Origin: Chitinophaga pinensis
Lineage (GTDB): Bacteria; Bacteroidota; Bacteroidia; UBA4408
Direction: 5' to 3'
Assembly: GCA_945872355.1 (NCBI GenBank)
Contig: CAMBZU010000024.1
Location: 1-40,423 of the forward strand
DNA length: 40,423 nucleotides
The position numbers were made by a program, and so were the translations under genes. Below, piece by piece: positions 26,540-35,600 of this stretch; the stretch's first letter is position 1, and the number at the start of each line of letters is the position of its first letter. The notes beneath the pieces are model-generated. The model did no database searches, had not been told where the DNA came from, and worked only from the letters and a program-made list of their open reading frames with translations.

Positions 26540-28354
26540 TTAACCTATGAATTGATGCTGCATCTGCAATTTATTTAAACTTTGATAAAGTCCACCTTCT
26601 AAAGCCATTAAACTTTCATGGGTGCCACTTTCAACCACATTTCCATTATCAATTACCATAATTTTATCGGCCTTGCGAATGGTAGAAAGGCGGTGGGCAA
26701 TAACAAATGAAGTGCGCCCTACCATTAATTTATCTAATGCTTCTTGCACCACGCTCTCTGATGCTGAATCTAAAGAACTGGTGGCTTCATCAAGTATTAA
26801 AATTGCTGGATCTTTTAAAACTGCTCTGGCAATGGCAATGCGTTGTCTTTGTCCGCCCGATAATTTTATACCGCGCTCTCCTACCAGCGTATCAAATTTT
26901 TCAGGAAAACTTTCAATAAAATCAAAGGCATTGGCTTTTTTGGCAGCTTCCTCAATTTCTTCGATGCTGGCGTTTGGTTTTCCATAAGCAATATTTTCTT
27001 TAATGCTTCCGCCAAAAAGCAACACATCTTGAGGCACTATAGCCATATTATTACGCAAATCTGTCAAGTTGTAGCTTTCACATTCTTTGTCGTCTATTAA
27101 AATTTTACCACTTTCAACATTATAAAACCTAAGGAGTAAACCAACCAGTGTGCTTTTCCCTGAACCGCTTGGGCCAACAATGGCAATAGTTTCCCCTTTT
27201 TTTCCTTCAAAAGATATATTCTTTAGCACTTGAATTTCTTTTCGAGATGGGTAAGTAAAAGCCACATTTTCAAATACAACTTTTCCTTCAATTCTGTTTT
27301 TTATGCCTTGTGGCGCTGAAATATCAAGTACTTCAGCTTCTTCATCTAAAATTTCAAACACTCTTTCTACGGCGCCAACAGCTTTTTGTATTTGTGCATA
27401 TAATTCGGCAATGCCGCCAAAAGAAGCGCCAACAAAGGCCGAGTATAAAATAAATGAAATTAAATCGCCAATCAATAATTGGTTTTGTGAGGCCAACACA
27501 ACACCATACCAAATAACCGCTACAATAGCGCCAAACAAACAGAATATAATGAATGATGCAAATGCACCACGGTATTTACCACCCAAAATGCCAATTTTAA
27601 CAATTTCTTCGGTACTGCTGCGATATCTTTTATTCTCAAAAAACTCATTGGCAAAGGCTTTTACATTTGTAATGCCTTGCAAAGTTTCTTCAATAATGGT
27701 ATTCGATTCAGCAATTTTTTCTTGCACTTGGCGTGATGTTTTTCTTATAAAGCGACCAAATATTACTGCTGCAACGGCAACTACAGGCACAATGGCCAAC
27801 ATCATTAAAGTTAATTTTGGAGAAATAAAAACCAATAAAATGATGCCTCCAATCACTAAAATAAATTGTCTTAAAAACTCAGCAATAGTTGTAGTTAATG
27901 TATCTTGTATTTGCGCAATATCTGCCGACATTCTTGAGTTTAAATCGCCCACTCTTTTTTGCACAAAAAAACTCATAGGTAAAGTAATTAAATGTGCATA
28001 AACAGCTTGACGCAATGAGGCCAGCGTATTTTCAGTATAATTTACAAATAAATATACCCTAAAATAGGAACAGATACTTTGGCCTGTAAGCACTAAAATG
28101 AGTAATAATCCAATATGATTTATTTCTTCAAAATTCTTGTTTTCAATGGTTTTTACTAATTGACCCAACAGCATTGGGAACAACAATGCAGTTCCGCCAG
28201 TAAGAAGTAAAAAAAATAAACCTAAATATAACTTCCATTTATGTTCACCAATATAGGTAAACAACCGTTTGGTTTTTTGTATCGACGCCTTATTTATTTT
28301 TGCTTTGGGTAAATCTTCAGTATCCTCTGCATTAAATCCACGCTTTTTAGCCAT
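26540..28354 (-). CDS. ABC exporter, ATP-binding/permease half-transporter (MsbA/LmrA-like)
   Basis: A 604-residue half-transporter that works as a homodimer, with the membrane domain first. The leader (1-35) is charged; six membrane helices fill about 38-335. The ATPase domain (about 350-600) has Walker A GPSGSGKST, Q-loop VPQDVLLFGGSI, signature LSGGQRQRIAIARA, Walker B ILILDEATSSLD and the switch histidine in IAHRLST. All catalytic residues are present. The substrate cannot be read from the sequence: lipid A/phospholipid (MsbA) and multidrug exporters share this layout. The two neighbouring genes are on the other strand, so it forms its own unit with the promoter element at 28373. Confidence 0.9.
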   Translation of the reverse strand: MAKKRGFNAEDTEDLPKAKINKASIQKTKRLFTYIGEHKWKLYLGLFFLLLTGGTALLFPMLLGQLVKTIENKNFEEINHIGLLLILVLTGQSICSYFRVYLFVNYTENTLASLRQAVYAHLITLPMSFFVQKRVGDLNSRMSADIAQIQDTLTTTIAEFLRQFILVIGGIILLVFISPKLTLMMLAIVPVVAVAAVIFGRFIRKTSRQVQEKIAESNTIIEETLQGITNVKAFANEFFENKRYRSSTEEIVKIGILGGKYRGAFASFIIFCLFGAIVAVIWYGVVLASQNQLLIGDLISFILYSAFVGASFGGIAELYAQIQKAVGAVERVFEILDEEAEVLDISAPQGIKNRIEGKVVFENVAFTYPSRKEIQVLKNISFEGKKGETIAIVGPSGSGKSTLVGLLLRFYNVESGKILIDDKECESYNLTDLRNNMAIVPQDVLLFGGSIKENIAYGKPNASIEEIEEAAKKANAFDFIESFPEKFDTLVGERGIKLSGGQRQRIAIARAVLKDPAILILDEATSSLDSASESVVQEALDKLMVGRTSFVIAHRLSTIRKADKIMVIDNGNVVESGTHESLMALEGGLYQSLNKLQMQHQFIG

Positions 28355-28372
28355 AAATTAATTTTAAGGTTG

Positions 28373-28380
28373 CAAAGGTA
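28373..28380 (-). promoter_or_regulatory. -7 element of the ABC exporter gene
   Basis: Reads TACCTTTG (followed by CAAC) on the minus strand, a full TAnnTTTG match 18 bases before the ATG at 28354. A TTTG lies 15 bases upstream (28396-28399), slightly short of the usual spacing. Confidence 0.5.
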
Positions 28381-28451
28381 TGTTATTCATCAAAGCAAAT
28401 GTCACGAAAACGTTAATCCACTTATATTTATTAAGTAGCCCAAAGCTATGT

Positions 28452-28535
28452 AATAAATATACAATGGATAATGCCGAAATAACAAAATATAGTTCAATAA
28501 AATTGGACTAACTATTTTGTATAATCTTTATTAAA
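28452..28535. repeat. 131-bp interspersed repeat, decayed copy C
   Basis: Shares AAATATACAATGG, TAATGCCGA, a central AGTTCAA and AATTGGACTAA with copies A and B in the same order and orientation. The left end is lost and the middle is shortened, while the right end (TATAATCTTTAT) has drifted from AATCGGTATAA. Confidence 0.6.
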
Positions 28536-28710
28536 GTGCTTTATACCGCTATTTTTTCTCTCCTTATTTTTCAAAATTTCTTTTCATTTTAGTTCAATTT
28601 TTAAAATTAGGGGAGTTTTATAGTGAAAAACTTTTCAAAATAAATTATTTTAACTAACATTGTCAATTATAAATCCGTAATAATTAGCATACAACGTATT
28701 TAATATCGTA

Positions 28711-31422
28711 ATGAAATCTACCAATCAAAAGTTTTTTACTTCCATCATATTTTTTTTATTTTTAGTTTATACCAATAGTGCCAACGCACAATTTTGGACA
28801 GAAGATTTTGTACCTGTTAATACAGTTCCTGCTGCCGAAGCCAATGGTTATATTGGAGTTAATCCAGGTGCTTGGAGCGTGACCAATTTGGCCGGCAATT
28901 TTGGCACTGATCCTAATGTATGGTATATCAGTTGCCAAGAAGCGAGTGTGTCGCCAAATAATTGTGGTGCAACATGCGGTGCCGGTCCATTTCCCCCGCC
29001 AACACCAGTAATAGGGCAAAGTTTACATATCGGATCTAATGGTAGTTTTTTTGGTGATAATGGTGCTCTATATATAGAGGGTGGAGGAATTATTCCGAAT
29101 ACTTTTGATACAGAACTGCGTGCAGAAAGTCCTACTATAATTTGTACTGGGCAGTCAAACATAGTTTTATCTTTTAATTATATTGAGTTCGGTGAAGGTT
29201 CAAATGACAACGCACAAGTTTGGTATTTTGATGGGGTTACTTGGTCATTATTGGCTGATATGCCTAAAACTTCTTGTGGCGATGCTGTTGGTCCTTGCAA
29301 TGTTGCACCATGTACAGGCTCAGAGCAAGGCTATTGGACAGCCCTTTCAATCGCATTGCCTGCTTCTGCAAATAATAATGCAAATGTAAAAATAGGTTTC
29401 TATTGGCAAAATATTGATGATGGTATAGCTACAGATCCTTCAGTTGCTATCGGAAGAATTCAATTAAGTACTGCCGCAGCAAATACTATAACTGCGGGTA
29501 ATTTATTTGGCCCATTTTGCGCTGGAGCAACTGCTAGTTTGCCATTTGTAAGTACAGGTCTATTTGCGGCGGGTAATATTTACACGGCTCAGTTAAGTGA
29601 TGCAGCAGGTAGTTTTGCAAGTCCGGTTAGTTTGGGCTCTTTCACAAGTACTGCCAATGTTGGCAATATTGGACTTACCATACCAACCAATACACCAAGC
29701 GGTGCAGGCTATATGATTCAAATTGTATCAAGCGCGCCTAATGCTGCTTCCACTGCCATTGGACCATTTACAATTACTGCTTTAGCGCCTTTAAGTGTTA
29801 CCGTTACCGCTGATCCTGGCACAGCTATTTGCCCAGGGGAATGCATAACTTTTAACACTGCAGTTACAAATGGAGGTTTAGCACCTACTTATCAATGGCA
29901 GATTAATGGTATAAATGCGCCTGCACCATCAACTCTTGATTCTTTAAACGTATGTACGCTTTTGGCTGGCGATATTGTTAGTGTAATTGTAACATCAAAT
30001 TTAACCTGTGTTTCTAACTCTCCTGCGGATACTTCAGCGCCTGCAATAACCAATGTAATTTCACAGCCATTTAGTGTAACATTACAAACAACGCCAAATC
30101 CTTTAGTTATATGCGCAGGGCAGCCCATTGCGTTAACTGCAAATACAGTTAATGGCGGGCTTACACCAACCTATGCTTGGACAATTAATAATACCTTGTT
30201 GCCAGGCATTTCAACACAAACCTTAAATTACACCGGAATACCTATTCCTGTTGCTGACGGTTCAATCGTATGTGTTATTGCGGCTTCTTCTATAGTAGGT
30301 TGTGTAACAAATTCGCCCGATACAGTTTGTACAACAGTTTCAGTAACTCCAAGTGTTACACCTACTGCAATTATAGTTGCTGACACAACTACAATTTGTG
30401 TTGGGGGCACAATAAATTTTACATCTTTTATTACAAATGGCGGTTTAAATCCTACCTACCAATGGTATGTTGGTGCCAATGCAGTGCCAGCGCCAGCAGG
30501 AACATCTAGTAGTTTTACCAGCAGTTCTTTAGTACCTGGAGATAATGTAAGTTTAGTAATGACTTCAAATGCAATTTGTTTAGCTAGTCCAACTGATACT
30601 TCAAATACTATTGCTATAAATGTGTTGCCTATTGAAAGCCCAACTATAATTATTGCTCCAAATTCTGGGGTTTGTCCTGGGCAGGGTGTTACGTTTAATT
30701 CTAGTCAAACAGGCGGAGGAACTAATCCTCAATATTTTTGGTATTTGAATGATACTGTTTTATTAGGAACAGCTGCTAATCTTACAGTAAATTCATCCAT
30801 TTTTGCAAATGGCGATACCTTGACATGTACAATGGTAAGTAATTATCCTTGCTTGTTAAATGATACTGCAATTTCAAACATTTACACCATACAATTGCTT
30901 GCACCTGCCACTTTAGATCTTGGTCCCGATGTGTCAATTTATTATGGTGAAACTTATAAGACAGATCCAGCAATAAATGGTTTAGTATCAGCAGGATTTT
31001 ATTTATGGACGCCAGATAGCACTTTGAGTTGCAATACTTGTTTTAGTCCAATAGCTGTCCCTACGGTTACTACAGAATATGTGTTGGTATACAAAAACCC
31101 TAGTGGATGTGTTGCAAAAGACACTATTAAAGTAGATGTGCTGCCTAATTATGAAGTATTTATACCAAGTGCTTTTTCGCCTAACGGAGATAATATTAAC
31201 GATGTGTTTTATGTGAGAGGCCCATACATTAGGTCTTCCACAATGAAAATATGGGATAGAATTGGCGGATTAATTTTTGAATCGCCCTATTTGGTTTATG
31301 GTTGGGATGGGACAAAGAATTTTAATGATGTAAATACAGGTGTTTTCATTTACTACATTACTGTTGAATTTTTAGATGGTGTTCAAAAAGAATTTAAAGG
31401 CAATATAAACTTATCACGATAA
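28711..31422 (+). CDS. Large surface protein with Ig-like repeats and type B (CHU_C) T9SS sorting domain
   Basis: A 903-residue exported protein, probably an adhesin or surface-layer component. Signal peptide at 1-26 (ending ANAQ). Residues about 27-255 look like a jelly-roll or MAM-like beta-sandwich with several cysteines. Then a segment with CAGATASLPF and NIYTAQLSDAAGSFASP is shared with the 1529-residue protein at 32611. From about 355 to 735 come Ig-like units of about 95 residues, each with a CxG motif near its start (AICPGECITF, VICAGQPIAL, TICVGGTINF, GVCPGQGVTF) and a later YQWQI or YAWTI tryptophan. The end (about 815-903) is the gliding-motility-associated C-terminal domain: IPSAFSPNGDNINDVFYVRG, KIWDRIGGLIFES and GVFIYYI. 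This type is exported by T9SS and often needs a PorP/SprF protein, which is the next gene, 29 bases downstream. Confidence 0.88.
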   Translation: MKSTNQKFFTSIIFFLFLVYTNSANAQFWTEDFVPVNTVPAAEANGYIGVNPGAWSVTNLAGNFGTDPNVWYISCQEASVSPNNCGATCGAGPFPPPTPVIGQSLHIGSNGSFFGDNGALYIEGGGIIPNTFDTELRAESPTIICTGQSNIVLSFNYIEFGEGSNDNAQVWYFDGVTWSLLADMPKTSCGDAVGPCNVAPCTGSEQGYWTALSIALPASANNNANVKIGFYWQNIDDGIATDPSVAIGRIQLSTAAANTITAGNLFGPFCAGATASLPFVSTGLFAAGNIYTAQLSDAAGSFASPVSLGSFTSTANVGNIGLTIPTNTPSGAGYMIQIVSSAPNAASTAIGPFTITALAPLSVTVTADPGTAICPGECITFNTAVTNGGLAPTYQWQINGINAPAPSTLDSLNVCTLLAGDIVSVIVTSNLTCVSNSPADTSAPAITNVISQPFSVTLQTTPNPLVICAGQPIALTANTVNGGLTPTYAWTINNTLLPGISTQTLNYTGIPIPVADGSIVCVIAASSIVGCVTNSPDTVCTTVSVTPSVTPTAIIVADTTTICVGGTINFTSFITNGGLNPTYQWYVGANAVPAPAGTSSSFTSSSLVPGDNVSLVMTSNAICLASPTDTSNTIAINVLPIESPTIIIAPNSGVCPGQGVTFNSSQTGGGTNPQYFWYLNDTVLLGTAANLTVNSSIFANGDTLTCTMVSNYPCLLNDTAISNIYTIQLLAPATLDLGPDVSIYYGETYKTDPAINGLVSAGFYLWTPDSTLSCNTCFSPIAVPTVTTEYVLVYKNPSGCVAKDTIKVDVLPNYEVFIPSAFSPNGDNINDVFYVRGPYIRSSTMKIWDRIGGLIFESPYLVYGWDGTKNFNDVNTGVFIYYITVEFLDGVQKEFKGNINLSR

Positions 31423-31451
31423 TAGAATAATAAATTTACAACTACTCAAAT

Positions 31452-32501
31452 ATGAAAAAGATAGTTACTCTTGTATTTTCATCGATGCTTTTTTGGGGCA
31501 GTGCTTATGCTCAAGATATGCACTTTTCGCAATACTTAACTTCGCCATTAAATTTAAACCCTGCATTAACAGGGGTGATGAATGAAGATATTCGTATTGC
31601 AAGTAATTATAGAAACCAATGGAAAAGCGTAAGTGCCGAGCCCTACAGAACTATTTCGGTTGGTGTTGATGGTACTTTACCTCCAAAAAGAAAAACAAGT
31701 GACTTTTTTGGTTTAGGACTTGTTGTTAATAGTGATAAGGCCGGTGCCTCTCAATTGTCTACCAATCAGGCCAATCTTTCTTTAAGCTATAATAAAATGC
31801 TTTCACCTAACAATGGCGGAATGCTTTCTATGGGTTTTCAAGGTGGCGTTGGTCAAAGAAGTATGACCTACGATGCCCTTACTTGGGATAAACAATACAA
31901 TGGTGTAAGATATGACCCAGCCCTTTCTTCTGGCGAAAGCCCAATTGGAAGTAGTTTGGTGTATTTAGATTTATCTTTTGGTGTTAATTGGAGTCAAAGA
32001 ATTGGAAATGATTTCAGATTAAGCACAGGTGCATCTTTATGGCATATAAATAAACCAAGTATTTCTTTATCAAAAATAGCCAATGATCCTTTATACATGA
32101 AAGTTGGCTTTAATGCGGTAGGTCAATATACCTTGCCTTCTCGCCCAGGTACTTCAATTATGCCTAGTATAGTTTATTTTCAGCAAGGAACACAACGTTT
32201 ATTAAATGTAGGAGCTGCATGGAGATATAGATTGGTTGAGCAATCAAGGTACACAGGTTGGGTATCAGAAACAGCGCTTGTTGCAGGCATATATTATCGT
32301 TTAAAAGATGCCACATTTATCAATCTTAGGATTGATTATTTAGATTTTTCATTTGGTGTTAATTATGATTTCAACGTATCTAGTTTACAAGTAGCAAGCA
32401 GCAGCCGCGGTGGTATGGAGTTTTGTTTAATGTACAAAAAAGCCCTTCTGCAAAAACAAAAATATAACCCTAAAAATGGGTTGAAGTTTGTGCAGTATTA
32501 A
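31452..32501 (+). CDS. Type IX secretion system membrane protein, PorP/SprF family
   Basis: A 349-residue outer-membrane beta-barrel protein. Signal peptide at 1-20 (ending AYAQ). The mature start, DMHFSQYLTSPLNLNPALTG, is the family signature: the SQY...PLNLNPALTG block opens most PorP/SprF proteins. Repeated amphipathic strands such as LSLSYNKML, MLSMGFQGGVGQ and FRLSTGASLWH fill the rest. In Flavobacterium johnsoniae, SprF is needed for surface delivery of the adhesin SprB, and later work ties PorP/SprF proteins to anchoring type B cargo. Its place between two type B cargo genes fits that role. Co-transcription with the upstream adhesin is likely (29-base gap). Confidence 0.92.
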   Translation: MKKIVTLVFSSMLFWGSAYAQDMHFSQYLTSPLNLNPALTGVMNEDIRIASNYRNQWKSVSAEPYRTISVGVDGTLPPKRKTSDFFGLGLVVNSDKAGASQLSTNQANLSLSYNKMLSPNNGGMLSMGFQGGVGQRSMTYDALTWDKQYNGVRYDPALSSGESPIGSSLVYLDLSFGVNWSQRIGNDFRLSTGASLWHINKPSISLSKIANDPLYMKVGFNAVGQYTLPSRPGTSIMPSIVYFQQGTQRLLNVGAAWRYRLVEQSRYTGWVSETALVAGIYYRLKDATFINLRIDYLDFSFGVNYDFNVSSLQVASSSRGGMEFCLMYKKALLQKQKYNPKNGLKFVQY

Positions 32502-32610
32502 GTTTGAATACTCTGGTTTAAAATCGGAATAAATTTTATTCAATTATAGATTTCAAATAATCAAGTTAATTCTTGTAAAGGAATTTTTTTACCCCAAAAA
32601 AAATAAGTGT

Positions 32611-35600
32611 ATGAAAAATAAAGTGTTGATTTTCATTCTTTTTACTTTCATAATATCATTTTCAGCAATTGCACAATGTGATTTTGGAAATGGTTTAGTA
32701 GGCTCAAATAATGCGCCTTTTGCATTAGGATCTGCAGCAGTTACAGTTGTTGGAAATGATGTAACTGTAACTTCAAACGTTTCAATGACTTCAGGAATTT
32801 ATAATTTTAATAATTTTACAGTTAACGCAGGAGTTGTTATTATAGTAACAGCAGGTGTTGGACCGCTAATATTAAAATGTACAGGTACAGCAGCCATCAA
32901 TGGAGTAATAAGATCTGATGGTGGTAATGGTGGAAATGGAACACTAGGTACATTTTCTGGTGGGATAGGGGGTGCTGGAGGAATAGGAGCAGCTGGTTGG
33001 GGAACTGATGGTGGATTAGGAGGCTCGGTGGGATTAGGTGTAAATGGGAATGCTGGTTTATCCTTTGGTTCATCTTTGGGCGCAGGTTCTGGTGGCGTTG
33101 GAAATTCGTCTTCAGGGCCATGGAGCGCTGGAGCAGGAGGTGGTGCAGGATATTCAATAAATGGGACTGTTGGTAACACTACTGATGGAGGTGCTGGAGG
33201 AGCTGCTGGTTTTGTTTATGGAGATGCTGCACTAACAACAATGATGACACAATCTGCTGTAAGTAGTAATTTATTAGGAGGATCTGGAGGAGGCGGTGGA
33301 GGAAACCGAGGAAATATATCAAGAGCTGCCGGAGGCGGTGGTGGTGGAGGCGGTGGTGCAATTCAAATAACTGCCACAAATTTAACTTTTAGTCCAACTG
33401 GCCTTATTTCTGTTAAAGCTGGTAATGGCGGTACCTCGACAAATAATGGAGGTGCTTATGGTGGTTCAGGTGGTGGAGGAAGTGGAGGTACAATTAATTT
33501 AAAATCGAGTAATATTACAGGTTTTATATTAGCTGCAAATGCTGATGCTTCTGGAGGAACAGGAGGTGCTACAAGTGGAAATAATGGCGGGCCAGCCACA
33601 GGTGGCAATGGGGCAGCAGGTAGAATTTTGACAGAGCAATGTACTCCTTTATCAAACACAATTACAACAGGAATAATTTCAGGAAGCCCTTTTTGTGCAG
33701 GCAGTACCTTTAATGTGCCATTTACTTCAATAGGAACTTTTACAGCTGGTAACATTTACACTGCGCAATTAAGTGATGCATTAGGTAGTTTTGCTTCACC
33801 AATAAATATAGGAACACTAAATAGCACTGCTAATGCAGGTTCAATCTCAGTTACAATTCCAGGTGGAACTGCAACTGGAAGTGGCTATCTTATAAGAGTA
33901 ATTTCAAGTAATCCTGCAATTACAGGTGCAGCGTCACTTACTTTTACTGTTAACGCAACAGTTAGCACAACTTTTAATGCTGTTGCCAACGTTTGTCAAA
34001 ATTCAACTGCGCCAGTTTTACCAACGAGTTCAATCAACGTTCCGCCAATTACAGGCGCTTGGAATGTACCAGTGAGCACAGCCAATGCAGGCACCACAAT
34101 TTACACTTTTACGCCTGATGCTGGTCAATGTGCTAGTATTGCCACTTTGAGCATCACTATTGATCCAGCAATTAGCACAACTTTTAATACTGTTGCCAAC
34201 CTTTGTCAAAATTCAACAGCGCCAGTTTTACCAACGAGTTCAACCAACGTTCCGCCAATTACCGGCGCTTGGAATGCACCAGTGAACACAGCCAATGCAG
34301 GCACCACAATTTACACTTTTACGCCTGATGCTGGTCAATGTGCTAGTATTGCTACTTTGAGTATCAGTGTTGATCCAACAATTAGCACAACTTTTAATGC
34401 TGTTGCCAACGTTTGTCAAAATTCAACTGCGCCAGTTTTACCAACGAGTTCAACCAACGTTCCGCCAATTACCGGCGCTTGGAATGTACCAGTGAGCACA
34501 GCCAATGCAGGTACCACGATTTACACTTTTACGCCTGATGCAGGTCAATGTGCTAGTATTGCTACTTTGAGTATTACTGTTGATCCAACAATTAGCACAA
34601 CTTTTAATGCTGTTGCCAACCTTTGTCAAAATGCAACTGCGCCAGTTTTACCAACGAGTTCAACCAACGTACCGCCAATTACAGGCGCTTGGAATGCAAC
34701 AGTGAGCACAGCCAATGCAGGCACCACGATTTACACTTTTACGCCTGATGCTGGTCAATGTGCTAGTACAACAACTTTAAGTATAACAGTTAATGCTCCT
34801 GTTGTTCCAACATTTACAGGCATTGGACCATTGTGTTTAAATGCTGCAGCGCCCGTTTTAAGTTTAAGTTCCACAAATAGTTCACCTATTACAGGTACAT
34901 GGAGTTCAGCAGTGGTAAATACTTCAACCGTTGGCATAACAACCTATACATTTACACCAGATGCAGGCCAATGTGCTACCACAGCAGCAATGGATATTGA
35001 AATTACAAATTCTATAACACCAATTTTTGCAGCCTTTGGGCCTTTTTGTCAAAATTCACCTACAGTATTATTGCCACAAAGTTCATCTAATGTGCCTTCA
35101 ATAGCTGGTACTTGGACACCTTTTCTTAGTGTAAATACTTCCACGATAGGAACAAGTACTTATACATTTACACCTGATGCTGGCCAATGTGCTTCGTTAA
35201 CAACCGTGGATATTGTAATTGCTGCACCATCAATTACACCAACTTTTAATCAATTTGGTCCATTGTGTTTAAATGCTGTTGCACCAACTTTATCATTAGT
35301 TTCTGCTAATGCCACACCAATAACGGGTGGATGGAGCCCGAACATTATTAATACTTCTGTTGCAGGTATTGTTATCTATACATTTACGCCTGATGCTGGC
35401 CAATGCGCTACCACAGCCACTATGGATATTGAAATTACCACAGCTATCGTTCCCACATTTGCAAGCATAGGGCCACTTTGTGTTGGAAACATAGCGCCAA
35501 GTTTACCATTAAGTTCTACAAATACAATTGCAATAACTGGTTTATGGAGTCCATCAACAATAAACACTACAAGCATTGGTACATTTACATTTAACTTTAC

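Larger units (their letters stand above)
28355..28710. other. Divergent intergenic region with a repeat remnant
   Basis: 356 bases between the ABC exporter and the first T9SS adhesin, both transcribed away from it. It holds a minus-strand -7 element (28373-28380) and a decayed copy of the 131-bp repeat (28452-28535). The rest is AT-rich and contains no gene I can support; no clear promoter is seen for the adhesin gene. Confidence 0.6.

Noticed and set aside
26622-28001. Long plus-strand open frames opposite the ABC exporter
   Set aside because: They are antisense shadows of a complete exporter gene with all ATPase motifs; composition is low-complexity and motif-free.
32799-33755. Several long open frames on the minus strand opposite the glycine-rich block of the giant adhesin
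   Set aside because: They are rich in proline and leucine simply because GGN codons read backwards give Pro-like frames. They lack family motifs, and the plus-strand frame is continuous with clear signal and sorting domains.
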